Positions 36,691 through 48,766 of a stretch of 64,000 nt of DNA are shown here, in pieces (the stretch's first letter is position 1; each line of letters begins with the position of its first letter). The DNA lies in NCBI RefSeq assembly GCF_963576545.1, contig NC_083636.1:6526356-6590355 (forward strand). Direction: 5' to 3'. Below the pieces are notes generated by a model. The model was not told the origin of the DNA, did no database searches, and was given only the letters and a program-made list of their open reading frames with translations. A program made the position numbers and the translations under genes. The stretch is from Limanda limanda (taxonomy: Eukaryota > Chordata > Actinopteri > Pleuronectiformes > Pleuronectidae).

Positions 36691-36864
36691 GCTGCAGAGT
36701 GCATAAATACAGCGGATTTATTGTTTGTGTTGTCCAGGGATGACATTAGACAACCATAAGGCGGGGAGTCAGTGGAAGAGTGGGAGAAAGGGCAGGCAGG
36801 AAAATGTCAGGGTTTGTAAGAATCTTAATCTACGATATATTTAAATGCAGGTCTTCAATCAAAA

Positions 36865-37160
36865 GGGCGGCATGATGGTGCCGTGTGTGGGTCGCCCAGG
36901 GTGTTTCTGTGCATCTGTGGCTGTTCTTCAGGTATGCAGACTTCCTGCCACTGTTCAAAGACATGCAGCTTGGTTAATTGGCACCTTATAGTGTCCATAG
37001 GTTGAATGGGAGCCTGGGACCAAAAACAGTGGTTTCTATCTATAGTTCTTTAAGCTCTCTAACCTCTATGGCAGTTGATGAGCTGTCCAGGGAGAATCCC
37101 ACCACTTGCCCAACGTCTGCAGGGATTGTTATATTCCTACAGGATGAATGGATTCTAAAA
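36865..37160 (+). repeat. Diverged copy of common fish tRNA-headed repeat
   Basis: The landmarks of a very common teleost dispersed repeat appear in order. The head is GGGCGGCATGATGGTG (36865-36880). Next come TCAAAGACATGCAG and GGTTAATTGG at about 36954-36980, then GTCCATAGGTTGAATG. Near 37080 is GAGCTGTCCAGGGAGAATCC, with CTTGCCCAACGTCTGCAGGG after it. The end is ACAGGATGAATGGATTCTAA. Spacing between the landmarks fits the family with internal deletions. It is an old copy. The fragment at 16437-16483 belongs to the same family. Confidence 0.8.
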
Positions 37161-40100
37161 AGAGATTGAATATTTGCGGTGCTCTCAAAACACATGTTTT
37201 TCCACAACAGCGTGGGCGATGGCTGAGAGTTTAGTTCCGCATCCGATACACTTGTGCTACCTTGAGGGGATGTATCACGAGCCAGTAAAGCGATAAAAAC
37301 ACTTTAAATCACACGTGTTGCTCATTAACGCTTTCCTGCATCTCCTCCAATGGCTCGCATCCCACAGGATAAACAAATGCCTCCCGGCGTTAAATGAATG
37401 CTATCTGGAAATGAGTGTAAAAGTAAAACTGACTGAGTATTTGGAAAAGCAGCACTGCACATCTTTAAAGTCCAATTACATTCCGAGCATAAAGTGTATT
37501 ATCTGTTTGCAAACAATTTTTTTTTGAAGCATTGGATGGTGCAACACCGATAATGATAGCGTCGTCCATTTTGAACTTTTAGCCTCTCCCTTCCCTCAAT
37601 GGACAAGATGGCTTCCTGTTGATCAGCACGACAAATCTACAAAATAAAGGTTCGCCCGAATTGGACTCACTGCACTGATTCTATTGCACATGATTTATTT
37701 TACCGTGTTAAATGCTGGTGTGACCACGCATTAAATCTTAATTGGTCTTGGCAATCTAGACCAAATACCATGAAGAAATCCACATGAACATTCAAAAACC
37801 TACACAACTGCATACATTAGCCCTGCACAACCCCTGAAGCGTCTTCACCGCACAATAAAAAAGGTTAAAACGTCCACAGACGATGGCTTTTAGTGATTAA
37901 ACAATAATTAGAAAGGACTCCTTGACCTTGCACATTCAGCCTCGGGAAGACACGCACAGATCGGCTCTTCTCAGAGCTCTTAAATGACTGGTGTCATTAA
38001 TGTTGGTGTGCGGTTGCCAGCTGTAATATTTCCTGTGGTCATTAGACCATCTGGTGGCCTGACTCGAATCTCTATCCGTCTCTCTCTTCTGCTGCAGCTG
38101 CCTGTTTGCCTACATGTACGACTCAGTCCACGTCTTACGCTCTCCCTTCAACACATCCCTCAGTGGTGTTTCTCCATCTCTACCTCTCTCAGCTGCACCT
38201 TCCCTCTTGGATTTACACGACATGTGCGTCATACTGATTCTTTCAAATTATTTTTACTCTCACACTTATCCTTTCAAACCCCATCCATGCCTCTTGCCCC
38301 TGGCCACTTCACCCTAGTCTCTGTAATGGCAACCCGCTGATGTATGCAGCCGCTTCTCCACTTCAATATGTTAATTTAAGAGATCTTTTGTCTCATCTAT
38401 GCAGGAGGGGTCAACATCCCTCGAAATTATAACTTCATCATTGCTGTAATTGCGACGTCTTGGCATATATAACCGCACTGGTTCAACTAACACTTCTAAG
38501 ATGTATTTGCATAAAGCTTTTTCTCTAAACTTTTCAATTAGACTGGATAAATGTAAATTTAACAGAAATGTACATTTTTGTACTAAGCCCAAAAACACTT
38601 ACAGATATAACAGCCATGGTATTTTTCTCGTGAAGTGACCTCCAATAGATTAGCATAATGAGTTACACCTACGTCATCATTTACAATGTAAAACATGATG
38701 GTTTGCATTGACAGAAAACATCAATATGGAGTTAGAAGAAGATTAATAAGGCAGTATTAACACTTCCCTCATGTCTCCGCTGACGACTAAAGCTATAGTA
38801 TCATCAAAAATACATAAACACACTGATGTGATCCGTTATAATGGAGCAGTCTCATTTAATGCACAGTTCCATGAGTAAGGGGCTCCATTAACTCATGTGC
38901 AAACATCGATTCAAAAGGCAGTATCAGCCATATGTTAGTAACATGACAGGCGAGTCTTTAGCAATCCACACACCCACCCACAATCTGTGTGAATATACAC
39001 AATCTCACAGAAATGCCTGTTATCGCTCTGCCTCAATCCCTGAATTGCTCTCTTTGCTTTTTATGTTACAATGGATCAATAAACCTTGAGGAATTTTAAC
39101 TCTCTTCCAGCAGCACATTGAAAAAGCTTGACGTGCCAAATGCAATCTGAAATTCACCTTAACATGGACACCGAGTTACTGAACACATACACATTTAGGA
39201 TTTTCACAATCTGTAAATTAAATTCTGCTCTTCTATCTACCTGTAATCCACACATGAAGCTAAGATATGTTATCACACATGGCAATTTAATATGTAATCT
39301 AAATATTACATATTACTCTGCATAAAGAAATAGAATTGTTAAATAAATGATTATGATACAAAAAAAGATTCCATTTTCTTTTTCAAATTGATTGCTTCTC
39401 ACATTTGTGGTCTCGAGATTAACGGTGATGAAGGTTTAACTAAAGAATGAAGCGTTTATTTCAATATCAGTGTCAGTGCTTTGAAATGTCTTTGACCATC
39501 TTCACAATACTATAATCGAAGAGCTCTTATGCTCACTATTGATGTGAGAGTCAAAAGAACAGACAATAACTATAATAAAAGAAATCCTACTCAGGCGAGT
39601 GCTTTCACAATGTGGACCCTTCTCTATGATTGAGGCGGCAGATTGCTCTGGTTCTCGTGTCGATCAAAAATAGAAAAAGAAAATGACTGACCCATTACCA
39701 GAGAAAGATCGTACACGTTTGTCTTTGCAGCACTGTGTTGGGAAGTTCTTCCCTTTAGCTTTTATCACTTAAATCTTTAGCAGAGAAGAGTGGGTCCGTG
39801 CTCCATTCACCTCTGAGACAGCAGTGACAATCACATCTGTCTGTTATTGTCAGGTTCAAATACAACACGAGTGGCCTTTTTGTATTTTCTTTTTCTACCA
39901 GGAGGGCTGAGAAAGAGGCAGTCACTGAGTCCAATAGAAATCAATGGATACTTCAAAGCCACCAGATTAATGTTCTTACAAATTGGCTTTATAAATAATA
40001 AATTAGTTTAAAAATCATAGATTAAATTTGATCTAAAATGACCAGATGTGTTGTATTCCATTGCAGTGCACATTCAATCAAAAACAGTGTAAATGAAAAA

Positions 40101-40740
40101 TGATATTTCAACTGGAGTAAACAAAGTTCTCTCACAAGACACTGCGGCTTCTGTGAAGTCTATTTCTGCTCAATAAAAGTCATCAGTGAAGCCGGTCATG
40201 CCACAATTTAATGACTTGAACCAAATTTATTTGATTCATGTGAAAGTCAACTGAGCACAATTTATTTTTTTTGGCAGTGTCCTTTGTGTTCAAGGGTTTT
40301 AAGATATCAACAAAGGGAACGCTCTGTGTTAAGAAAATACATAAATATGCAGGTGTTTTTTTAGTAAAATCGCTCAGTGCCATGAAAGTATCCAAGTTTG
40401 GTATTTTTTGCCTTTAATATTTTACTTTCGACCGAATTCTTATAATCAAAACTGAGTTGCACATTATCACCAGACTTTCAATGTTCAATTTATCATTTCA
40501 ACAATAAAAAAAGACATGTCATCTGCCCTTGGAGGCATATTTACTGTCTTGAATATTCATAGGGTATTATTCTTTCCTTTTCTTTTGCCTCGCAACTCTA
40601 CACCTCCAAGAAGACAATTCGCAGACCTTGTTCTATTCCAGGACACTGCATAATAAAACTGTCATTGCCTCATGGCAGAGAGTGCACTGCTTTTGAAGGG
40701 AATTGGAGGAGCTGATTTGATTGGCCACTGACTGATGCCA
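37161..40740. other. Long AT-rich non-coding block
   Basis: About 3.6 kb with almost no simple repeats and no protein-like frame. An octamer lies at 38505-38512. The 118-codon frame at 37984-38340 lies in a pyrimidine-rich stretch and is not supported. The lack of repeats is mildly unusual for this window. Confidence 0.55.
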
Positions 40741-40746
40741 GCCTCC

Positions 40747-40768
40747 CACACACACACACACACACACT
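40747..40768 (+). repeat. (CA)n microsatellite
   Basis: A short pure CA run of about 11 units. Confidence 0.9.
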
Positions 40769-41751
40769 GATCATATTGTTCTCTTAAATACTCAAGTGTG
40801 TGATGTACAGATCCCCATTTCTCCCATGTAGACCTTGTTCTTTTCAAATTAGATTAGGGGAATTGTGGGGATTCAAGGACCATGTATCGTTCAGTCTATT
40901 GTGTCGATGGAAATCTATTTAAAAACCTGGTTTACATATTGTAGAACAAATCAAAAGACCATCCCACTCCATGTTGATGAAGGGAAGCTGAGAGCAAGAA
41001 CAGGCATTTGCATTGAAAATGAGACGGGGCTCTTCTCCTCTTCCTTGACCACTAAGCCGCCATAAGTTGGGGTTTTCTACGTTGAGAAGCCGTGACACAA
41101 AATCCAGTTTAGAAGTTTAACTTCGAGAGCGATGTTGAGTCAGAGCTCCACAGCATCTCGGGGTCCAATGTAAGCACAGTCTGTGAATGCTGCTGCGGGC
41201 GGGCGGGGGGGGACTTCAGAGCCGGTGTATGTTTCTGGAGGTAAAGTGTGCGCTCCGTTGTGGAAATCCTATTCCTAATGGAGGTTTCACAGCCCCATGA
41301 GATCCCTTATGCCAGTCTTCTGAACACAAAGCCTTCTAAAAGCCTCCTGCACATGAAAAACAATTGGAGGAGTCAAGTACAGCCCAGAGAACAGTGTTCT
41401 TGTCCCGGTAATATTCATAATTCCCCCCTGACACAGGTTTTCTGTTGTTTATGTGTGTGTGAGAGTATATACATTACGTTTAAGCAGCACTACCACGTAC
41501 TGTACATCAAAGGGTAATTGCTGGAGCCCTGGGTGCTGCCCAATATGAACGATGTCAACCAACTGGGAGCAGTAAGGCAGTATGTGCTGAAGAGTGAACT
41601 TGTTATCTCTGCTGATTTCAAAGGTCTGTTCTCTTTCCTGCTGCAAGTTTGACCCATTTCTTCTGGGGCAGCTATTTTTATATATTTTCTTTCTTTTTGC
41701 TATTGCTTATTATACAAATTACAAAATTAACTGAAAATGGCAGTATTCATC
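40769..41751. other. Non-coding DNA, no gene recognised
   Basis: It holds an octamer at 41006-41013 and a G-quadruplex-type run GGGCGGGCGGGGGGGG at 41197-41212. No supportable gene. Confidence 0.55.
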
Positions 41752-42150
41752 TGAGGGCGCTTTCACACCTCCCTTGTTTGGTCTGCACCCTTTTCAGTTT
41801 AGTCTGAAGCATAATAACAGGTGAGAGGTGCCGTGAGCCACAGTCTGGACCAGTGGGCCAAATCCAAACAAAAGAGGTGGTCTTGTCTCCGATGAAACAG
41901 TTTAGAGAAGGTAGAGACAGCATCAAACCATAGAAGAAGAAATTGAAGTGGATGTGGTTTGCTCATAGTCTTCAACTCTGACGATATTTGAATGGCATGA
42001 CGTGATAGCAATACCATAGTGAAATTACAGTGGCAACAGAATAAACCAATTCAATCCCTTTTTCCATTTGAACAGATTACGAGACACTACGAGACTCGCC
42101 CTGAGATCGATTTGTCTCGTAGTGAATCTGAAGCTGTCGTCCTTTGTTGT
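41752..42150. mobile_element. Probable MITE fragment
   Basis: It opens with GAGGGCGCTTTCACACCTCC, resembling the start of a family of non-autonomous fish DNA transposons whose ends read (G)GCGCTTTCACACC. GGACCA / TTTGGTCT motifs follow. No matching inverted terminal repeat or target duplication was found on the right, so the end is a guess. An 11-bp perfect inverted repeat (42085-42095 with 42114-42124) lies in the right part. Confidence 0.35.
42085..42124. repeat. Hairpin, 11-bp perfect stem
   Basis: CACTACGAGAC at 42085-42095 pairs perfectly with GTCTCGTAGTG at 42114-42124 across an 18-nt loop. The left arm is also preceded by a direct repeat of TACGAGAC. It may belong to the neighbouring MITE-like element. 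Confidence 0.8.
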
Positions 42151-43095
42151 GACCAGGGATCGTGAGTTAGACGATGGAGACGGAACATTGTCGAGTAGGA
42201 ATGATGTGGTGATAATTTCAAGATTTGAAATTCATGCTTAGTCAATTAAACTGCTGCCCATAAGCCCTCACTCACAGCCATTTATCAGTGAAATGAAGCC
42301 GCAGCAAGAGCCACTCAGGAAGTCTGACTCAGCAGAAAGATTGTTCGTATGCTGTGGTATCGAGACTATAGCACAGAAGAGTTTGGATTCTTTTCAAACT
42401 AATCAACACCCCTCCGGCCGGTCAGAGCAGGATGCATGCCAAGGCCTTGGTTCTATTTAGGAAAACATCCCTGAGAGGATAAACACAACTTCACTGTGAC
42501 TGTGATGCAAGGAGTTGCAGCCATGTACCAGTTTGTATGATCAAAGTATTCACAATTGCAACAAATCATGTGACAGCAGCGCAAAACACACAACATCACA
42601 GATATACAGATCAGAAGCCTCAGCTGGGTTGACATCAAACATCAGAATGGAGGGGGGTGGGAGGGGGGGGTGGAAGAAATTATCTTTTTTGATTTGACCA
42701 TGGCGTGATTGTTGGGAGCCAGATGGGCTGATGGGAGTATTTCCAAAACAACTGATCTCCTGGGATTTTAACACACCACAGTCTCTAGAGTCTAAAGGGG
42801 AAAAATAACATCAATGGACAGTAAGGGAACAGCACCTTCAGATATCCAGCCTTTTCAAATTGTCATCAGCAGAAAACCTTGAGGTGGACGGGCTACAATG
42901 GGAAAAGGCCACAGCAGCTTCCACGCCATTCAGCCGAGAGCCGAGGTCTGAGGGCTGCAGTGAGCACAGGTTCACCAGAAGTGGGCAGCTGGGGACTGAA
43001 AAAACAAACAGCCCTGGTCTATTGAATTTCAGTTTCTGCTGAGATTGCAGATGGCAGGGTCAGACTTTACCATCAGCTTCCTGTATTAACACTCC
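42151..43095. other. Non-coding DNA, no gene recognised
   Basis: It contains G runs with G-quadruplex potential at 42652-42670. Otherwise unique, without a supportable gene. Confidence 0.5.
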
Positions 43096-43099
43096 AGGC

Positions 43100-43122
43100 T
43101 GGTGGTGGTGGTGGTGGTGGTG
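43100..43122 (+). repeat. (GGT)n microsatellite
   Basis: About seven GGT units followed by TGTGGTGAGG. Confidence 0.9.
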
Positions 43123-43488
43123 TGGTGAGGGGAATGTGTGTTTGGACCACTTTAGGTCCCTTAATACTGATCAATCATTTGAATGCCACAGCCTATGAAT
43201 ATTTCTGCTGACCGTGTGCGTCCCTTTAGAGTAGGGGTGTCCAAACTTTTTGTCCGGAGGGCCACATACAGAAAAAAATACCAAGGACTGGGCCACTCAC
43301 GCCGCCACGCCCCCCTGCCCTGGAGTGGACTGTTGATAGTCGCGTCGCTCAGGGTGGGGGGGCGTGGCGGCGTGGCGTTCTGAGGGACAGCTAGCAAGTC
43401 AGCAAAGCAATTCACCGCCAGACCACTAGGTGGAGTAACGTTTTGTGTCGAAGACAACCTTAGAGACACCTTCTTTGTCGACTGTTTA

Positions 43489-43725
43489 TTACTTTTTCTG
43501 AAGGACAAATTTGTCCCTGATCATTCTTCACAGCTTCGTATACTCGTCGACCTGCAAACCGACGTCAGCCGAGATCTCCTTCCAGGAATTGCAGGTCATC
43601 TGCGCATCCTTGTATTTAGTCAGTGACGGGTTATACAAGTGGTCATACTTTCAGATCTCTTCTGCCATTTGGTCCATATCTGTTCTTCTAAATCTTTCTT
43701 GGTTTCTGCCGGTATTATGGTGCAT
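43489..43725 (-). pseudogene. Decayed MADF (Myb/SANT-like) domain inside hAT element
   Basis: On the minus strand one frame runs 78 codons from ATG (43725-43723) to TAA (43491-43489), broken by in-frame TGA codons at 43653-43651 and 43530-43528. Around the breaks the order is that of a MADF domain: KYDHLYNPSL, then YKDAQMTCNSWKEI, then RMIRDKFVLQKK. A second ATG at 43677 may be the original start. Both stops sit where MADF proteins usually have Arg or Trp, so each fits a single C-to-T or G-to-A change. MADF domains bind DNA in transcription factors and in some transposon-encoded proteins. As it stands the frame cannot make a full domain. The 5' part of an exon was probably captured or inherited by the transposon. 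Confidence 0.75.
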
Positions 43726-43850
43726 GAAACCGGAAATATGATTCTGGAAAGAATGTAGTTAGCGGACCAATCACAGCCTTGCGGGCTGCGTGAGGCTTGC
43801 GTAGCTTTGTCGTATAGTTACAAAAATTGGTGAACGCACGCAAGCACGAA

Positions 43851-43895
43851 AGAAGGGGCACGCAAGCATGCAAGTGGCTCTTGCGTGCCCCTTCT
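43851..43895. repeat. 16-bp perfect hairpin inside hAT element
   Basis: AGAAGGGGCACGCAAG (43851-43866) pairs fully with CTTGCGTGCCCCTTCT (43880-43895) across 13 nt. Additional CACGCAAG / TTGCGTG copies lie just outside each arm. It is upstream of the MADF remnant on that strand. Sub-terminal repeats are common in hAT elements, but this one is roughly a quarter of the way in from the right end. Confidence 0.9.
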
Positions 43896-44132
43896 TGCGT
43901 GTCTCTGAAAACGCAGAAGCATGCACCGGCCTCTCTCCTGTCGACGAAACCTGGCCCCATAAAGCAAAACAAAGTGCTTTAAGTAAGTGCCATTTGAGAG
44001 CTACTAAATTTTGAGTTTTGATTTTTTTTTTTTTATACATTTTATTTTTATACATTGATGCGGGCCAATTAAAAATGGATGGCGGGCCGCAGTTGACCCG
44101 CGGGCCGTAGTTTGGACACCCCTGCTTTAGAG

Positions 44133-44544
44133 CCACAATTTACCATCAACTCATGGCTACTTCCAACATGATGAGGCACCAGGTCACAAACCAGTATGGT
44201 ACAATGGGAGATTTGCAGGGATTCTGTGATGTAATCATGTCGACGTGGCACGAATCATGGGGGCTGTTATGAAGAAAGGAGGTTCTACCCACTTTAAATT
44301 ATGCCGTCTCTAATAAAGTGTATCTATCACTCATATACTCATTTTTCAATTTCTGCTGAAGGATCTCTGTGGAAGCAATCAACTTGGACCCACCAATTAT
44401 AGCCTGAGCAGGTGGAAATGTATACAGCTAGGTCCTAATTCACTGTATTGGGGGATTTAAGTGGGAAAATTTGACAGAAAAACCCGCCATGTAACCGTAA
44501 CCCGACTTCCTGACACACCCACAGACTCACACACCCACAGACTC
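44133..44544. other. Unique non-coding DNA
   Basis: Nothing recognised apart from CA-rich sequence at its right edge. Confidence 0.5.
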
Positions 44545-44578
44545 TCACACACACACACACACACAGACACACAAACAC
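44545..44578 (+). repeat. (CA)n microsatellite, interrupted
   Basis: CA array with GA and AAA interruptions in a wider CA-rich stretch. Confidence 0.85.
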
Positions 44579-45640
44579 GTAGCATATGCTGTGTAACTAC
44601 CATCTAAAAAGAGGCTTTCCAGTCTTGACAACTCAATTTTCTGATTATTATAACATAATCATGGCAGTTAATAGGCATTCTCATATTTCATTTAGGTTTT
44701 TATGGAAAAAAAATGCTAGTTTGAGGCCATATTACTTCTAAGTAGGCAATTAAAACAAATTGCTCCAAGTAACAGAGAAATATGGCCGCTTAAGATAAGT
44801 TCCATATGGACGTTTTTTCCTACATTTCTGTGTTTTTGAGCTACCAGTCAATGGATTAATGCCACAGTGGAAGGTCGTGAATTATATCACAGACGCACAC
44901 ATTTAAATGGAAATGCCAGGGAGATACACTCATGCGAGGGCACGGTCGTATATTCTGTGACAAAACTGTCATTACAACAGAATTGTGCGTGTGCATACAT
45001 GTGGGAGCAGATGCTAACACACACGCTCACGCTTTCACACATACACAGCGCAACTCGTCAAGTTGAGCATAACCGAAGGGCCTGAATTTGGATTTCACAC
45101 TTGAGCTAAACCTCCTTAACTATCCTCAACAATATGGACGCCTCAAGCAATGTCAGCTCCCCCCCCACTGCCACTACAAACATTCACTCTTTCTTTACAG
45201 ATAATGTTCTCCCTCTGGTTTAAAACCTCATTAAAGAACATTGTTTTTGATGGTGGAAAGTCGGCAGATTATTTTAATGTGTTTCATGTATCTGCTTAAA
45301 TGGACTGAGACGGGATACTACATGTTTTGTTGTTACAAGCTGTGTTCAGTTCCACCGCGTTACGAGTGCGGACCGACAGCCTCAATGGATCTTTTGTAGG
45401 CAGGAACACTATTTAACAGTGGTGGCTTTGTAACCGCAGCCAAACAGCGTAAGGTGCATCATATGTGTATAAATAATGAAATAAGAAGAGGGTAAATGTA
45501 GCATGGCTTCCGATCATAAAGTGGTTCCACGTCTAAATATTACGAAACAAGAAAACCATGGAATGTAAATAAAACAGGCAGAGACTTCGAACGAGACATC
45601 AAGTCTACAAGTGGATGCAACATTGTTGGCTTACACGTTG
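44579..45640. other. Non-coding DNA, no gene recognised
   Basis: Unique sequence. It would be intron if the exon candidate at 45677 is real. A C8 run lies near 45161. Confidence 0.5.
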
Positions 45641-45676
45641 CTCTTGCTTTCTTTCTCTTTGCCTTGCTTGCATGAG

Positions 45677-45857
45677 CTCCCATGCAATCCGACACTTCCC
45701 AGAGTCTGAGAGACAGAATATGTGGGACCATATAATGTCCATGACCAATAATGCATCAGGAATGTGTTGCGAGGAAATCGAGGAATTTGTCATGGGGAGG
45801 GAAAAGCTGGACGCGCGGCAGGAAATTGAGCGACTGTTCAACATGCCTTCACAGTGA
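45677..45857 (+). CDS. Candidate terminal coding exon, unidentified
   Basis: A long pyrimidine tract (TTGCTCTTGCTTTCTTTCTC, continuing to GCCTTGCTTGC) ends in AG at 45675-45676. The following frame is open for 59 codons to TGA at 45855-45857. The peptide is balanced and protein-like: HFPESERQNMWDHIM, then CCEEIEEFVMGREKLD, then the last residues ARQEIERLFNMPSQ. The Glu/Lys/Arg-rich C-terminal part would suit an amphipathic helix. An AATAAA at 46037-46042 lies about 180 bp after the stop. The alternative is an ATG-started frame from 45615, or pure chance. I do not recognise the family. Confidence 0.4.
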
Positions 45858-46036
45858 AATCTAATCTACTTCTAAAGCATGCACGCGCATTCACATGCAG
45901 GCTTTCACTTTCTGGCTCTGTCCCTGATTCTCAAACACTTATACGGACTCTACTTACAAATTGTGTAATCAGAGAAATGCCAAATTACTGGGCAATCAGA
46001 AGTGAGCGGATTTATTTAATTCAATTGTCGGCCAGA

Positions 46037-46042
46037 ATAAAA
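46037..46042 (+). terminator. Possible polyadenylation signal AATAAA
   Basis: A canonical hexamer about 180 bp after the stop of the exon candidate at 45677-45857. AATAAA is frequent by chance in AT-rich DNA, so its weight depends on that exon being real. Confidence 0.25.
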
Positions 46043-47848
<1,806 letters not shown>

Positions 47849-47995
47849 TGGAACCTGAAGTCATTTACAGTGTGGGAGGTTATTCTCCATTTTTTTTTTC
47901 AATCCCTCCTGATAAGGGGCTATTTTCTGCTCTGGCTCCATGTCAAAGATAAGTCGGCGTTATCTCTCTCGCTCTATCTCATGCACAAACAACAA

Positions 47996-48045
47996 ACACA
48001 CACACAAACACACACACAGAGACAGACAGATATACACACAGAAAT
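47996..48045 (+). repeat. CA-rich degenerate microsatellite
   Basis: ACACAC broken by AAAC, GAGAC and TATAC. It is near the (CA)85 array and may be an older part of the same expansion. Confidence 0.7.
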
Positions 48046-48417
48046 GGAGAGCAGTCACATTCAACCTGGGGGGAAAATCCTGGGAAAAGAATGATATCCT
48101 AACCCTGACAGACCAGCGGGTGACTCTCTCTCTCTCAATGTGCCTCTGTCATTATGTGTCACTGCATGTGACTCCACTGTGAACACATGTGTCTGCGTGA
48201 ACAGCAGCGGTTGTGTAGAAGTGTTTGTTGACAGTGACATGTGCTGTGTTTGTATGTTGTCACCGCATTTAGTGCACGCATGTGCTGTATTTTTGTGTGT
48301 GTGTGTCTGATAGATACGTCTCCTTAGCCACAGGTGCAGAGAGATGCTGACACGGCTTACAGAGAGACACAGTGCAGGGGAATGAGTTTATTTATCGGTC
48401 TCTGTCTAGTTCTCTCT

Positions 48418-48435
48418 CTCACACACACACACACA
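48418..48435 (+). repeat. (CA)n microsatellite
   Basis: A short pure CA run, in CA-rich context to about 48560. Confidence 0.88.
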
Positions 48436-48729
48436 AATGCAGGAACTCAGAAAGACAAACATAAATGCCACAGTGCTACACAGACACACAAACACTTGTA
48501 TGGAGACGAACATACCTGCACACACACAAGATTCCTGCACACAACGACACACATCTGGGATGAGTACGGGACCTCAGGCACCTTGCCAAGGTAAATAGAG
48601 GAAATTGCCAGCCTTGACATTTTTGGGTGCCGAGCGAAGCTTCTCAAGGTGACAGCTTTCGCTGGGTGTTAGTGGGAGATGAGGATTGGTGCCGCCTCAC
48701 AATCAACGCCCTGTCAATTGGTGTCTGTG

Positions 48730-48734
<5 letters not shown>

Positions 48735-48763
<29 letters not shown>
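48735..48763 (+). repeat. (TG)n microsatellite
   Basis: About 14 pure TG units. Confidence 0.93.

Positions 48764-48766
<3 letters not shown>

Larger units (their letters stand above)
43224..44132. mobile_element. Complete 893-bp hAT-type transposon with 8-bp TSD
   Basis: An 8-bp target duplication CTTTAGAG (43224-43231 and 44125-44132) brackets an element of 893 bp (43232-44124). The left end is TAGGGGTGTCCAAACT. The right end, read inwards, is CAGGGGTGTCCAAACT, 15 of 16 bases the same. These ends and an 8-bp duplication are diagnostic of hAT transposons of the Charlie type. The element is too short for a hAT transposase and none is visible, so it is non-autonomous. Inside are a decayed MADF-like frame (minus strand, 43489-43725), a 16-bp perfect hairpin (43851-43895) and a CTCF-like motif (43423-43434). 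The intact duplication with otherwise clear ends suggests a moderately old insertion. Confidence 0.93.

Noticed and set aside
36126..36743. 205-codon plus-strand frame
   Set aside because: It joins a pyrimidine-rich and a purine-rich stretch. The resulting halves (Ser/Pro-rich, then Arg/Glu-rich) reflect base bias; no domain.
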